Shown here piece after piece: positions 8,304 to 16,014 of a stretch of DNA of 64,000 bases; within the stretch, counting starts at the first letter, position 1, and every line of letters starts with the position of its first letter. A program made the translations under genes and the position numbers. Source of the stretch: Halomonas sp. 'Soap Lake #6' (GTDB lineage Bacteria; Pseudomonadota; Gammaproteobacteria; Pseudomonadales; Halomonadaceae); the NCBI RefSeq assembly GCF_003031405.1, contig NZ_CP020469.1:4092001-4156000 (forward strand), given 5' to 3'. The notes beneath the pieces were generated by a model. The model was not told the origin of the DNA. It made no database searches and saw nothing but the letters and a program-made list of their open reading frames with translations.

Positions 8304-8476
8304 GGTTAACTCTTACATTGGACGGTACCTAGCGTTAGCTTCCTCTCCTTTTGCGGGACTCCAACCATGGAATTAACCCTGACTAACGCATTGTACGTCG
8401 CTTTATTCATCCTTTGAATCGATGAGCATCCGTGCAGTGGGCATCCTTGCCCCTTATATTGCTCACTCCTAAGCGT
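8274..8476 (-). ncRNA. Candidate CsrB/RsmZ-type small RNA (CsrA-sequestering)
   Basis: Read on the minus strand, this 200-base intergenic stretch carries seven GGA motifs. Three sit in hairpin loops: GGGCA-AGGA-UGCCC (8439-8452), GCA-CGGA-UGC (8426-8435) and AUUCA-AAGGA-UGAAU (8405-8419). GGA in a small loop is the established CsrA/RsmA binding site. A longer domain is closed by GCGUUAG (8383-8389) pairing with CUAACGC (8332-8338) and encloses three more GGA sites. The RNA ends in a 9-base-pair hairpin, AGACCUCGC/GCGAGGUCU (8282-8303), followed by AGUUUUUU, a proper terminator only on this strand. No coding frame explains the conservation-like structure. The exact 5' end is uncertain, and no confident GacA/UvrY box was found upstream. 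Confidence 0.72.
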
Positions 8477-8532
8477 AAGAGTTATTTACTACTCTGTAAA
8501 GTTACTCATCATAATTTAACACTATTTAACAA

Positions 8533-8563
8533 ATAAGATTATTTACCAATCGAAAAATCTTAT
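8533..8563. promoter_or_regulatory. Inverted repeat upstream of the small RNA
   Basis: ATAAGATT and AATCTTAT form a perfect 8-base inverted repeat with a 15-base spacer. It lies about 60-90 bases upstream of the probable 5' end of the minus-strand small RNA and just after the acidic-protein gene stop. It could be an activator site or simply a weak hairpin at the end of the upstream gene. It does not match the TGTAAG-N6-CTTACA box of GacA. Confidence 0.35.
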
Positions 8564-8584
8564 CTCACATAAAACCGACAGTAA

Positions 8585-8905
8585 TTAAGACCCGCTGTTC
8601 TCTTCAATAACATCTTCGGGCGTATATTCAGCATCGCCACTAGTGTTCGTTGAGTCAGGATCATCAATAACATCTGTGCCTTTAGTGCCATGGTCGGTTG
8701 TCAAATCTTCAGCATCGTAGTTACGCTCATTCTCATCATCGTAACCGTGTGAATCTGTTTCCATCGGCTGCTCGTCAGCCGTCATACCCTGGTTTTGGTC
8801 AATGGATGGATGTTCAGTAGTGTCGGCGAAAGCTAGTGGACTAGCCATCAAGCCAAAAGACACACCTAAAATGCCAGCTTTCTTGAGTAGTTCCTTGGAT
8901 ATCAT
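8585..8905 (-). CDS. Small, very acidic exported protein of unknown function
   Basis: The 106-residue product has a clean signal peptide (ISKELLKKAGILG, hydrophobic core, cleavage near LAFA-DT at residue 27). The mature 79 residues contain about 25 Asp/Glu and only two or three basic residues, with no hydrophobic core and no cysteine, so it is probably unfolded or ion-binding. The start at 8905 is fixed by AGGAGG 6 bases upstream; the longer frame to 8959 has no such site. Acidity of this kind suits a periplasmic protein of a halophile. I recognise no family. The candidate small RNA lies just downstream on the same strand. Confidence 0.7.
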   Translation of the reverse strand: MISKELLKKAGILGVSFGLMASPLAFADTTEHPSIDQNQGMTADEQPMETDSHGYDDENERNYDAEDLTTDHGTKGTDVIDDPDSTNTSGDAEYTPEDVIEENSGS

Positions 8906-8965
8906 ATTCCGCCTCCTCGATCGCTGCTTAATACCGCTAATTTCAAGGAAGAGTGCCATATAGGC

Positions 8966-8998
8966 TTACCAGTTCCAGCGGTTATCTTCCTTGCTCAT
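8966..8998 (-). CDS. Possible 10-residue mini-gene MSKEDNRWNW
   Basis: This ten-codon frame ends in TAA and has a strong ribosome binding site, GGGAGGTG (9006-9013), 7 bases before the ATG. It sits 60 bases upstream of the acidic-protein gene on the same strand, with AT-rich promoter-like DNA before it. It may be a small protein, a leader frame, or chance. No family is known to me. Confidence 0.35.
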   Translation of the reverse strand: MSKEDNRWNW

Positions 8999-9013
8999 GT
9001 AGCTGCACCTCCC

Positions 9014-9328
9014 GTGCCACTTTCCAAAATTAAAAATTAAAACAATAAAAATCAATATCTTAAAGAAAAAAGAGACGATTAAAAAGAACCACACTGAGCA
9101 CTTTCAAAGCTTCTGGAATGGCTAAAAATGACACATGAGTAAGGCTTAACCATAGTTGGCTGACAGTTAGGCACACCTATCCAAGTGTTATCTTTCACAA
9201 AAAAATAAACGCGCCAAATACCATGCACTTTGAGAAGTGGGTACACAAAAAAGCACTTATAAAGAAAGTAGCCTAAAAGAGGATATTTAAAACAAGCAGC
9301 CCAAAGGAGTGCACTTAAGCGGAGAGAG
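9014..9328. other. AT-rich intergenic stretch with no convincing gene
   Basis: Between the end of phoR and the mini-gene this region is clearly AT-richer than its surroundings. A 101-codon minus-strand frame reaches into the phoR 3' end but is rich in Cys, Phe and Tyr, has no ribosome binding site, and resembles nothing, so it is not called. The part at 9015-9080 is very A/T-rich and may hold the promoter of the minus-strand genes below it. Confidence 0.5.
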
Positions 9329-10675
9329 TCATTGATGAATGACTCGCGTGATGGGAAACACACAGCGGAACTGCGCGCCTTCACCTGGGCAGGATGTTAT
9401 ATGCAACTGAGCATCGTGGCGCAGCAGCACATGTTTGACGATGGCCAAGCCTAAGCCAGTGCCTCCAGTAGCGGTACTGCGCCCTTTATCCACTCGATAG
9501 AAGCGCTCTGTTAGCCGTGGAATATGCACAGGATCAACACCTTCGCCATTATCTTCCACTTCTATATAAGCGCTGCCGTTCTCCATTGTGGTCCAGCGAA
9601 GGGTTATTTGACTGCCCACTGGCGTATAACGAACCGCATTAAAGGCAAGATTTGAAACTGCGCTGCGTATTTCCGGCTCGCTACCTATTAATTGCGCTTC
9701 AGTCTCAATGATTACCTGTACGTTATGCGTCTGACTACCATGCTGCTTATGACTACCATGCTGCTTATGACTACTATGCTGCTGGCCGGATAGCGCTACA
9801 GCATCCCGACGAATACTCTCAAGCAAGGACTTAACATCGAGTGGCTGGTGGTCTTTCCCACCTTGGTCAATTTCCAGCCGTGATAGCAGCAGTAGGTCAT
9901 TAACTAGATTTTGCATCCGTGTAGTTTGCTCCTGCATCTGGCCTATTCCTCGACCTAACCGTGGAGGCAACTGATCGCTTAAGTCACTATAGGTTTCCAA
10001 ATAGCCTGAAAGCACCGTTAGAGGTGTACGCAGCTCATGGGAAACATTCGCGACAAAGTCCCGCCGCATCTGTTCAAGGCGGTGTAAACGGGTAATATCC
10101 CGAGCCATCAGCAAGCGCTCATCGTCTCCGTACAGGGTGATTTGATACTGTAGAATGCGGCGCTCATCAATCGGTGAGGTAAGCGTCAGCGGTTCCCCAT
10201 ACTCACTGGCATTGAAATAACTGATAAAGCGCGGATCACGCAGCAAGTTGGTAATATGCTGCCCACGGTCATGGGCTGTTTGTAAGCCCAACATCTCTGT
10301 AGCAGCACTGTTCCACCATTCAAGATCACCGTGACGGTCTAGCATAACCACGCTATCGCGCATGGCTTCCGATGACTCTTGAATACGTGCCAGAGTAGCC
10401 CGCAAGCGGTTTTGGGTAATACGCTGGCTTTTTTGATAACGGTAGAGTCGGTCAAATAGCTCACCCCACATGCCTCGTGCAGAAGGAGGCTCATCCTGGG
10501 GGTGCAGCGTTAGCCATTGAAATAGCGCCAGCAACTGGCGTAGATGATAAAACAAGCACGCGGCAAGCCCTGCGGCTAAGCCAAACCCGGGCGCGTCCAG
10601 CAGCCAGCCCAGCAGTACCCCTAAGGTAGCCAACCAGGCAATACGCCACAGCTCACGGCTCCACAGGCGCACCAT
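9329..10675 (-). CDS. phoR: Phosphate regulon sensor histidine kinase PhoR
   Basis: The 448-residue kinase phosphorylates PhoB when phosphate is scarce. Two membrane segments lie near the N-terminus (about residues 12-45), then a charged linker and a PAS domain (about 100-190). The H-box RRDFVANVSHELRTPL has phospho-acceptor His213. The ATPase has an N-box (SAVSNLAFNAVRYTP), G1 (VEDNGEGVD) and G2 (GGTGLGLAIVKHV). An unusual SHKQHG repeat (about residues 303-314) lies between the dimerisation and ATPase parts. The ATG overlaps the phoB stop by one base (TAATG), so the two genes form one operon. Confidence 0.95.
   Translation of the reverse strand: MVRLWSRELWRIAWLATLGVLLGWLLDAPGFGLAAGLAACLFYHLRQLLALFQWLTLHPQDEPPSARGMWGELFDRLYRYQKSQRITQNRLRATLARIQESSEAMRDSVVMLDRHGDLEWWNSAATEMLGLQTAHDRGQHITNLLRDPRFISYFNASEYGEPLTLTSPIDERRILQYQITLYGDDERLLMARDITRLHRLEQMRRDFVANVSHELRTPLTVLSGYLETYSDLSDQLPPRLGRGIGQMQEQTTRMQNLVNDLLLLSRLEIDQGGKDHQPLDVKSLLESIRRDAVALSGQQHSSHKQHGSHKQHGSQTHNVQVIIETEAQLIGSEPEIRSAVSNLAFNAVRYTPVGSQITLRWTTMENGSAYIEVEDNGEGVDPVHIPRLTERFYRVDKGRSTATGGTGLGLAIVKHVLLRHDAQLHITSCPGEGAQFRCVFPITRVIHQ
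9722..9784 (-). repeat. In-frame 18-base tandem repeat inside phoR
   Basis: Two full 18-base units, each encoding SHKQHG, with flanking partial copies (HSSHKQHGSHKQHGSQTHN). It falls in the linker before the ATP-binding domain. The unit length keeps the reading frame, so copy number could vary without destroying the kinase. Confidence 0.8.
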
Positions 10676-11364
10676 TACACCCGAGCGGAGAAGCGGTACC
10701 CAGTGCCTCGCACCGTTTGGATAAGATTTTGGTGAACTTCGCCTAACGCTTTACGCAAACGACGGATATGAACATCAACGGTGCGCTCTTCAACATACAC
10801 ATTGCCACCCCATACCTGGTCTAGCAGTTGGCTACGGGTATAAGCCCGCTCCTGATGGGTCATAAAGAACTGCAGCAAGCGATACTCAGTGGGGCCCATT
10901 TCCAGCGCTTTGCCATGGGCGCTCACTCGGTGGCTCACTGGGTCAAGTAGCAAACCATTAATCTCAATGGGGTCTTCTACACCACGAGGCGTGGTGCGCC
11001 GCAGAACTGCTTTTAATCGTGCTACCAGTTCGCGGGGCGAAAAGGGCTTAGTGATGTAGTCGTCGGCGCCCGCTTCAAGGCCTTGGATCTTATTATCCTC
11101 TTCGCCTTTCGCCGTGAGCATAATAATCGGTATTTCAGCCGTTGCCTCTTCGCGCTTTAAGCGCCTTGCCAGCTCAATGCCACTAGTGCCGGGCATCATC
11201 CAGTCCAACAGCAGCAAGTCAGGCTGGTGATCAACGACTATCGCATGAGCATCCTGGGCGTTATCCGCTTCAAGCACGCGATAGTCAGCCATTTCCAGCG
11301 CCACCGCGATCATTTCGCGAATCGGCGCCTCATCATCGACAATCAAAACGGTCTTGGCGGTCAT
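10675..11364 (-). CDS. phoB: Phosphate regulon response regulator PhoB
   Basis: This is a 229-residue OmpR-family regulator. The receiver domain has acidic pocket VDDE, phospho-acceptor Asp54 in [10 protein letters not shown], Thr in MLTAKG and Lys in [13 protein letters not shown]. The winged-helix domain contains [30 protein letters not shown] and [15 protein letters not shown], as in PhoB. Phosphorylated PhoB binds Pho boxes, and two such sites lie upstream of its own gene (11414-11464), which fits autoregulation. phoR follows in the same operon. Confidence 0.96.
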   Translation of the reverse strand: MTAKTVLIVDDEAPIREMIAVALEMADYRVLEADNAQDAHAIVVDHQPDLLLLDWMMPGTSGIELARRLKREEATAEIPIIMLTAKGEEDNKIQGLEAGADDYITKPFSPRELVARLKAVLRRTTPRGVEDPIEINGLLLDPVSHRVSAHGKALEMGPTEYRLLQFFMTHQERAYTRSQLLDQVWGGNVYVEERTVDVHIRRLRKALGEVHQNLIQTVRGTGYRFSARV

Positions 11365-11413
11365 TCCAGGGCCTCACGGTGTGCAATGAAAACTAGTTCA
11401 AAAAAAATAGTTC

Positions 11414-11464
11414 AATGACATGTCAATGACGATAACACCATGACTTGATGACAATTCTATGACA
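11414..11464 (-). promoter_or_regulatory. Pho boxes upstream of phoB
   Basis: On the minus strand, TGTCAT-AGAAT-TGTCAT (11447-11464) has two repeats 11 bases apart, the spacing of a Pho box. A second pair, GTCATTGACATGTCATTG (11413-11430), has the same 11-base period. They lie 50-100 bases before the phoB start. Autoregulation of phoBR through these sites is inferred from the established consensus. Confidence 0.7.
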
Positions 11465-11474
11465 CTCAGCGAAA

Positions 11475-12365
11475 TTAACCAGTTATAGGCCACCAACTAA
11501 GCGCAATACCGGCAAAAACCAGCAGGCCTGACCAGTAATTATTCAGAAATGCCTGGAAGCACTGATCACGCTCACGGTGCAAAATCAGCCGCTGCTGATA
11601 GGCGAATGTTGCCGCCATGGCGACTAGCCCCACCCAAAAAAAACCACCTAAACCCACGCGTAATCCTACCCAGGCCAACAACGCTAAGGTGGCAAGTTGC
11701 AGCAGGCCGATGATTAAGCGATCAGCGTTCCCGAATAGTACAGCCGTTGATTTAATACCAATTTTCAAATCATCGTCACGGTCAACCATGGCGTACTGGG
11801 TATCATAAGCCACAGTCCACAGCAGATTGGCAAAGAACAGCAGCCACGCTTCAAGAGGCACACTTCCCAGTACCGCGCCAAACGCCATCGGTATCGCCCA
11901 AGAGAAGGCAGCACCTAGCACTACCTGGGGGAAATGGGTGTAACGCTTCATAAAGGGATAGATAAACGCCAGTACAACCCCACCAATAGAGAGCAACACC
12001 GTAAACCAATTGGTAAGTAGCACTAAAATAAACGCAGCTGCCACTAACGCAACGAATAGCAACTGCGCCTCGGTTTCACTGATACGTCCAGTGGCTAGGG
12101 GTCGATGCTTAGTACGCTTCACATGGCCGTCAAAGTGGCGGTCTGCGTAATCGTTCACCACACAGCCAGCCGCACGCATCACATAAACGCCAGCAATAAA
12201 AATCAACAGTACATTGCGTCCAGGCACGCCCTCTGCTGCGATCCACAGCGCCCATAGAGTGGGCCACATCAAGAGCCAAGTGCCAATTGGCCGGTCTAGG
12301 CGCATTAGCTGTAGGAAATCTGCCACCCGAGCCCATCCCGTTGGCCGCAACAGAGAACGATCCAT
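11475..12365 (-). CDS. ubiA: 4-hydroxybenzoate polyprenyltransferase UbiA
   Basis: UbiA attaches the polyprenyl tail to 4-hydroxybenzoate, the membrane step of ubiquinone synthesis. The 296-residue protein has the prenyltransferase Asp-rich motifs NDYADRHFD (first) and the second Asp cluster [14 protein letters not shown], with about eight hydrophobic helices. The ATG at 12365 is preferred over the 12395 frame because GAGAGGT lies 6 bases upstream and [11 protein letters not shown] resembles the usual N-terminus. It follows ubiC by 33 bases on the same strand, so product and user of 4-hydroxybenzoate are made together. Confidence 0.94.
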   Translation of the reverse strand: MDRSLLRPTGWARVADFLQLMRLDRPIGTWLLMWPTLWALWIAAEGVPGRNVLLIFIAGVYVMRAAGCVVNDYADRHFDGHVKRTKHRPLATGRISETEAQLLFVALVAAAFILVLLTNWFTVLLSIGGVVLAFIYPFMKRYTHFPQVVLGAAFSWAIPMAFGAVLGSVPLEAWLLFFANLLWTVAYDTQYAMVDRDDDLKIGIKSTAVLFGNADRLIIGLLQLATLALLAWVGLRVGLGGFFWVGLVAMAATFAYQQRLILHRERDQCFQAFLNNYWSGLLVFAGIALSWWPITG

Positions 12366-12398
12366 GCTTACCTCTCGAAAAAAGATGCTGATCATAGC

Positions 12399-12986
12399 CT
12401 AGCGCGAAGGCAAGCTAAGTTCATCCGCCATGGTGGATAAAAAATATTCTTGTACTAGCAACGAAAGGCCGCTGTGCTGGAATACCGAACGCCGCCCCCA
12501 CACCCCCGTATCGGCTGGCGTGCACAGGTGGTAGGCAAAGCTAGGCCAATGCCTCGTTGCGTACAACGGGCCACGTACTAAATCAGGCTGGCGAAACAAC
12601 CAGCTACCCAGGGAACGCTCGCCAAGCCCCTCTAAGCCTTTACCCTGGAGCTGAGTTAGCGGTGCTACCGAGCGTGCCACTACCCAAGGTGTATCGTCCA
12701 CGCAAAGTGCTACTTCCCGTATCCACGCATTGCGGCGCGGCTCAATGCCTAGCGCCTGCGCCTCATCCCGTAGGGGCAAGCCTATCACCTGGCGTAATAA
12801 ACGTACCCGAAACGGTTTACTGCCCGCTGCCGCCGTCAACCGAGCGGTTAACGAGTCGGTAGAGGCTACCCACTGCCACCAAGACGCACTCATGGCAGGG
12901 CGCAGCGCATTAACCGGTAGCCAATGTGGAAAAGGATGGGCATGCCGAAAAGTAGTGACCGTCACCGGGTTCTCCAAGGCAGTCAA
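12399..12986 (-). CDS. ubiC: Chorismate pyruvate-lyase UbiC
   Basis: UbiC cleaves chorismate to 4-hydroxybenzoate plus pyruvate, the first committed ubiquinone step. The 195-residue product matches the family length of about 165-190. Typical segments are WLTARLTAAAGSKPFRVRLLRQ-like positions, RRNAWIREVALCVDDTPWVVARSV, and LGERSLGSWLF. The last of these contains the conserved Gly-Leu-Gly...Gly-Ser loop before the active-site Arg/Glu. It is upstream of ubiA in an operon and divergent from the flavoprotein gene at 13053. Confidence 0.9.
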   Translation of the reverse strand: MTALENPVTVTTFRHAHPFPHWLPVNALRPAMSASWWQWVASTDSLTARLTAAAGSKPFRVRLLRQVIGLPLRDEAQALGIEPRRNAWIREVALCVDDTPWVVARSVAPLTQLQGKGLEGLGERSLGSWLFRQPDLVRGPLYATRHWPSFAYHLCTPADTGVWGRRSVFQHSGLSLLVQEYFLSTMADELSLPSR

Positions 12987-13052
12987 AAAAGTGAGCGCTA
13001 GTGTAACATGGTGCCCTCACAGGCTTTTGTTCCACCGACTTTTGGTGACTGC

Positions 13053-14246
13053 ATGCCCGCATCTACCCAACAATACACCGACACTTCCCATGCAGCGCTG
13101 GCCATTATTGGTACTGGTATGGCGGGAGTTGGGCTTGCCCGCGCCCTGCGCCGTCAGGGTGATACCCGCACGATAACGCTGATAAGTGCTGATAGTGGCG
13201 ACGACTACAGTAAACCACTGCTCTCGACCGGTTTTGCTAAACGCCTTGCCCCCGAGAAGCTGGCCCAGCGCAGTGCCGCCGAGATGGCAGAAGAACTCAA
13301 TGCAACGCTATTTACCCACACCCAAGTAGTGCAACTGGATGTGGATAACCAAGCCCTTCTGCTTAGTAATGGCCTTAGCTTACGCTATGACACTCTGGTG
13401 CTAGCTACCGGTGCCGCACCGTATGCCCCGTTTAGCGTACCAAGCCAGCTTACTGAGCGCTGCTTCGCGGTAAACAACCTAGACGACTACCGTCGCTTAC
13501 ATGCAGCTCTTAGCCCCAAGTCTGCCCGTGTTGCCATTATTGGCGCAGGACTTGTGGGCTGCGAGTTTGCCAATGACCTGCACGCCGGGGGACATCAGGT
13601 CACCCTGGTCGCACCAGAAAATACGCTATTGCCACGCCTGCTGCCGGAGCCACTTGGCGATGCTCTCGGCAATGCTTTTCAGGCAGCGGGTATCCAACTT
13701 AGGCTAGGACATACGTTGGAGAGCTTGTCACTGGGTTCAGGTAATGCCTTAACCCTGAGCTTAGATAACGGTGAGCACCTCACCGCTGATATCGCACTAC
13801 TGGCCACCGGCCTTACTCCTCGTACCCAGCTTGCTCGCGCAGCCGGGCTTAGTGTTAGCCGTCACGGCATTCAGGTCGACCGTTTGCTGCGCACCTCTCA
13901 CTCTAACGTTTACGCACTAGGCGATGCGGCTTGTGTCGAGGGCATTAATGCCATGTACGTGCAGCCGCTGCAGGCCAGTATTAAAGCACTCACGGCCACA
14001 CTAAGCGGCACACCCACCCACGTGCAGTTTGGCGCTTGGCCGATCATCGTGAAAACACCGCTACTGCCCGTGGTTGCCTACCCACCTTTAAGCATGCCTG
14101 CACAGTGGAAAATTGAAGGGCAAGGCAATGAAATGACCGCCCTTGCAGAAGATAAATACGGACGTTTGATTGGTTTTGCGTTGACAGGCAGCTGCGTGAG
14201 AAGGAAAGTGGAGCTTTCCAGAGTAGTCCCTGCGCTGCTAGGCTGA
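13053..14246 (+). CDS. Rubredoxin-NAD+ reductase-like FAD oxidoreductase
   Basis: The 397-residue flavoprotein of the pyridine-nucleotide-disulfide oxidoreductase fold has an FAD site at IIGTGMAGVGLARALR, an NAD(P)H site at VAIIGAGLVGCEFANDL, and the second FAD motif at NVYALGDAACV. The arrangement matches rubredoxin/ferredoxin reductases, and the position beside ubiC and hupB is that of rubB in pseudomonads. No rubredoxin gene is visible next to it. The ATG at 13053 is preferred over 13008 because GGTGA lies 5 bases upstream and the earlier ATG has no site. A different electron-transfer partner is possible. Confidence 0.82.
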   Translation: MPASTQQYTDTSHAALAIIGTGMAGVGLARALRRQGDTRTITLISADSGDDYSKPLLSTGFAKRLAPEKLAQRSAAEMAEELNATLFTHTQVVQLDVDNQALLLSNGLSLRYDTLVLATGAAPYAPFSVPSQLTERCFAVNNLDDYRRLHAALSPKSARVAIIGAGLVGCEFANDLHAGGHQVTLVAPENTLLPRLLPEPLGDALGNAFQAAGIQLRLGHTLESLSLGSGNALTLSLDNGEHLTADIALLATGLTPRTQLARAAGLSVSRHGIQVDRLLRTSHSNVYALGDAACVEGINAMYVQPLQASIKALTATLSGTPTHVQFGAWPIIVKTPLLPVVAYPPLSMPAQWKIEGQGNEMTALAEDKYGRLIGFALTGSCVRRKVELSRVVPALLG

Positions 14247-14396
14247 TTTTCGTTGCATTCGCGACTAGTCTAGAAAGCTGGACCAGTCGGATAATGTGTT
14301 TCAATACCACTGTTTCAACAATACTTGTGCTAACAATACTGTTTTAACAACATGACGAGCTTTACGCTTGATTCTGTCACTACGGAGATTTTTTCT

Positions 14397-14669
14397 ATGC
14401 GCAAACCTGAACTCGCCGCTGCTATTGCTGAAGGTGCCGACCTTTCCAAAGACAAAGCTGGCCAAGTCCTAAACGTCATTCTGGACGAGATCACTAACAG
14501 TGTCGCCAAAGGTGAAGATGTTTCACTGATCGGTTTTGGTACCTTTACCGTTCGCGCGCGTGCTGCACGCACCGGTAAAAACCCACAAACCGGTGAACCG
14601 TTACAAATCCCGGCCAGCAAGAACGTGGCGTTCAAGCCCGGTAAAGCGCTTAAGGACGCCGTTTCCTAA
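14397..14669 (+). CDS. hupB: HU-family histone-like DNA-binding protein
   Basis: At 90 residues it has exactly the family length. It begins RKPELAAAIAEGADLSKDKAGQVLNVILDEI and contains the HU signature GFGTFTVRARAARTGKNPQTGEPLQIPASK, whose arm inserts into the DNA minor groove. The ATG at 14397 is chosen because GGAG lies about 10 bases upstream and the earlier 14352 frame adds a foreign 15 residues. The gene overlaps the next by one base (TAATG). The first residues differ from canonical HupB, so a divergent HU paralogue is possible. Confidence 0.92.
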   Translation: MRKPELAAAIAEGADLSKDKAGQVLNVILDEITNSVAKGEDVSLIGFGTFTVRARAARTGKNPQTGEPLQIPASKNVAFKPGKALKDAVS

Positions 14670-15025
14670 TGAAACTCAAGCTGACGCTGTGGCTGCTGAG
14701 CTTTATGCTCAAGTATGCCCTGCGCCGCAAGCCGCGCTTTCGGGAGCAGTTGGAACGCATGCGCGGCCTAGACTGGGGAATTGCCACGGAAGACTTAAGC
14801 ATTGCCCGCTACTACCGGATGACACCCCAAAGCGTGATTACCGGCAAAGGATTACCTGTTGATCTTGACCTTGAGTTACGCTTTCGCGATCAAGATAGTG
14901 CGCTACGCATACTCAAGAAACCAACCCAGCAGGCATTTTTGGACGGCATGGTGAACGGTGAAGTACGGTTAGTGGGAGATTCCGCTGACATGAACAAACT
15001 ACAAAAGCTGTTAAAACATTTGTAG
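14669..15025 (+). CDS. Small SCP2-like domain protein
   Basis: The 118-residue protein has a hydrophobic, basic N-terminus (KLKLTLWLLSFMLKYALRRKPRF) and a C-terminal half (DLDLELRFRDQDSALRILKKPTQQAFLDGMVNGEVRLVGDSADMNKLQKLL). The latter resembles the SCP2 sterol-carrier fold seen in small proteobacterial proteins of unknown role. The start overlaps the HU stop by one base, so it is probably co-translated. Function is not established, and the domain call is from pattern only. Confidence 0.65.
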   Translation: MKLKLTLWLLSFMLKYALRRKPRFREQLERMRGLDWGIATEDLSIARYYRMTPQSVITGKGLPVDLDLELRFRDQDSALRILKKPTQQAFLDGMVNGEVRLVGDSADMNKLQKLLKHL

Positions 15026-15075
15026 CTTATATCCTTGGTTAATGACCTTATAACGCGTGAGGTACAGCAGCAGCG

Positions 15076-16014
15076 ATGGACATACCTCATCAGCGGTTGG
15101 TGTACTTCCGCGTTACGCTAGAGTCTGGCTCGGTGCGCCGTGCAGCGGCGCGTCTAGACATTGCCCCTTCTGCGGTAAGCCGGCAGATCACCTTGCTGGA
15201 AGAAGCCTTAGGGGCAACGTTGATGGAACGCCAGCGCGGCGGGATTCGCCCCACGCCTGTCGGTGAAATGCTGCTGGAATATTGCGAGCGGCGTAGCGCA
15301 CTGGATGAGAGTTTTATTACTTCGCTGGAAGCCTATCAGCGGCTGGAAACCGGCACGATTTCGCTAACCGTCGGAGAGGGGTTTGTGAGCGATTTAGTCG
15401 CCTCGCCTCTGCACGAGTTCACCCAACGTTATGCAGGTATTCAACTCGATATTCATATCGCAGGTACATCGGGCATTATCGAAGCCGTTGTCGAGGATCA
15501 GAGCCATATTGGCTTGATGTTTCATGAGCGCACCCACCCCCAGCTGCGTTTTTGGGCGTCTAGCCCTCAGCCACTTATGGCCATTTTATCTCCCGACCAC
15601 CCCCTTGCTAACCAAACATCACCACTGTCGCTAACTCAGCTTAGCGCAGAGCCCATGGCTATGTGGGATACCAGCCACGGTGTGCGCCAAATGGTCGACC
15701 AAGCCTTTCAACAGGCCCGTATTGCACCACGGATGGCGATGAATACGAACTCCATGGTGATTCTCGCCCAATATGTACGTAGCGGCATGGGGATTACCTT
15801 ACTGCCCGCCTTTGCCGTAGCCCATGACCTGGAAGCAGGCTCTCTGGTCGCTCGCCCGGTAGACGACCCACTTTTTCAGCGCTCACACGCGCATATGGTT
15901 ACCCGAGTTGGTCGCCAGCAGCCAAAGGCTAGCATCCTACTGCTACGCCATTTACAGCGCTGGATGCAGGCCTTTCGCGATCCTGCGTTGGATCAACCAA
16001 CGCCACTGCCATAG
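15076..16014 (+). CDS. LysR-family transcriptional regulator
   Basis: This 312-residue regulator has an N-terminal winged helix-turn-helix (QRLVYFRVTLESGSVRRAAARLDIAPSAVSRQITLLEEALGATLMERQRGGIRPT) and a C-terminal effector-binding domain. It faces the catabolic genes at 15993-21051, and its last 22 bases overlap the aldehyde dehydrogenase 3' end. As the only regulator of the cluster it probably controls it, responding to the substrate or an intermediate. This is inference, because LysR genes usually sit divergent from, not convergent with, their targets. Confidence 0.88.
   Translation: MDIPHQRLVYFRVTLESGSVRRAAARLDIAPSAVSRQITLLEEALGATLMERQRGGIRPTPVGEMLLEYCERRSALDESFITSLEAYQRLETGTISLTVGEGFVSDLVASPLHEFTQRYAGIQLDIHIAGTSGIIEAVVEDQSHIGLMFHERTHPQLRFWASSPQPLMAILSPDHPLANQTSPLSLTQLSAEPMAMWDTSHGVRQMVDQAFQQARIAPRMAMNTNSMVILAQYVRSGMGITLLPAFAVAHDLEAGSLVARPVDDPLFQRSHAHMVTRVGRQQPKASILLLRHLQRWMQAFRDPALDQPTPLP

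Noticed and set aside
8475..8500. GTAAG/TTTAC palindromes upstream of the candidate small RNA, considered as GacA/UvrY boxes
   Set aside because: The half-site orientation or the spacing does not match TGTAAG-N6-CTTACA, and the position is too close to the likely 5' end.
9079..9384. 101-codon minus-strand frame downstream of phoR
   Set aside because: It overlaps the phoR 3' end in another frame, has no ribosome site and an improbable composition rich in Cys, Phe and Tyr.
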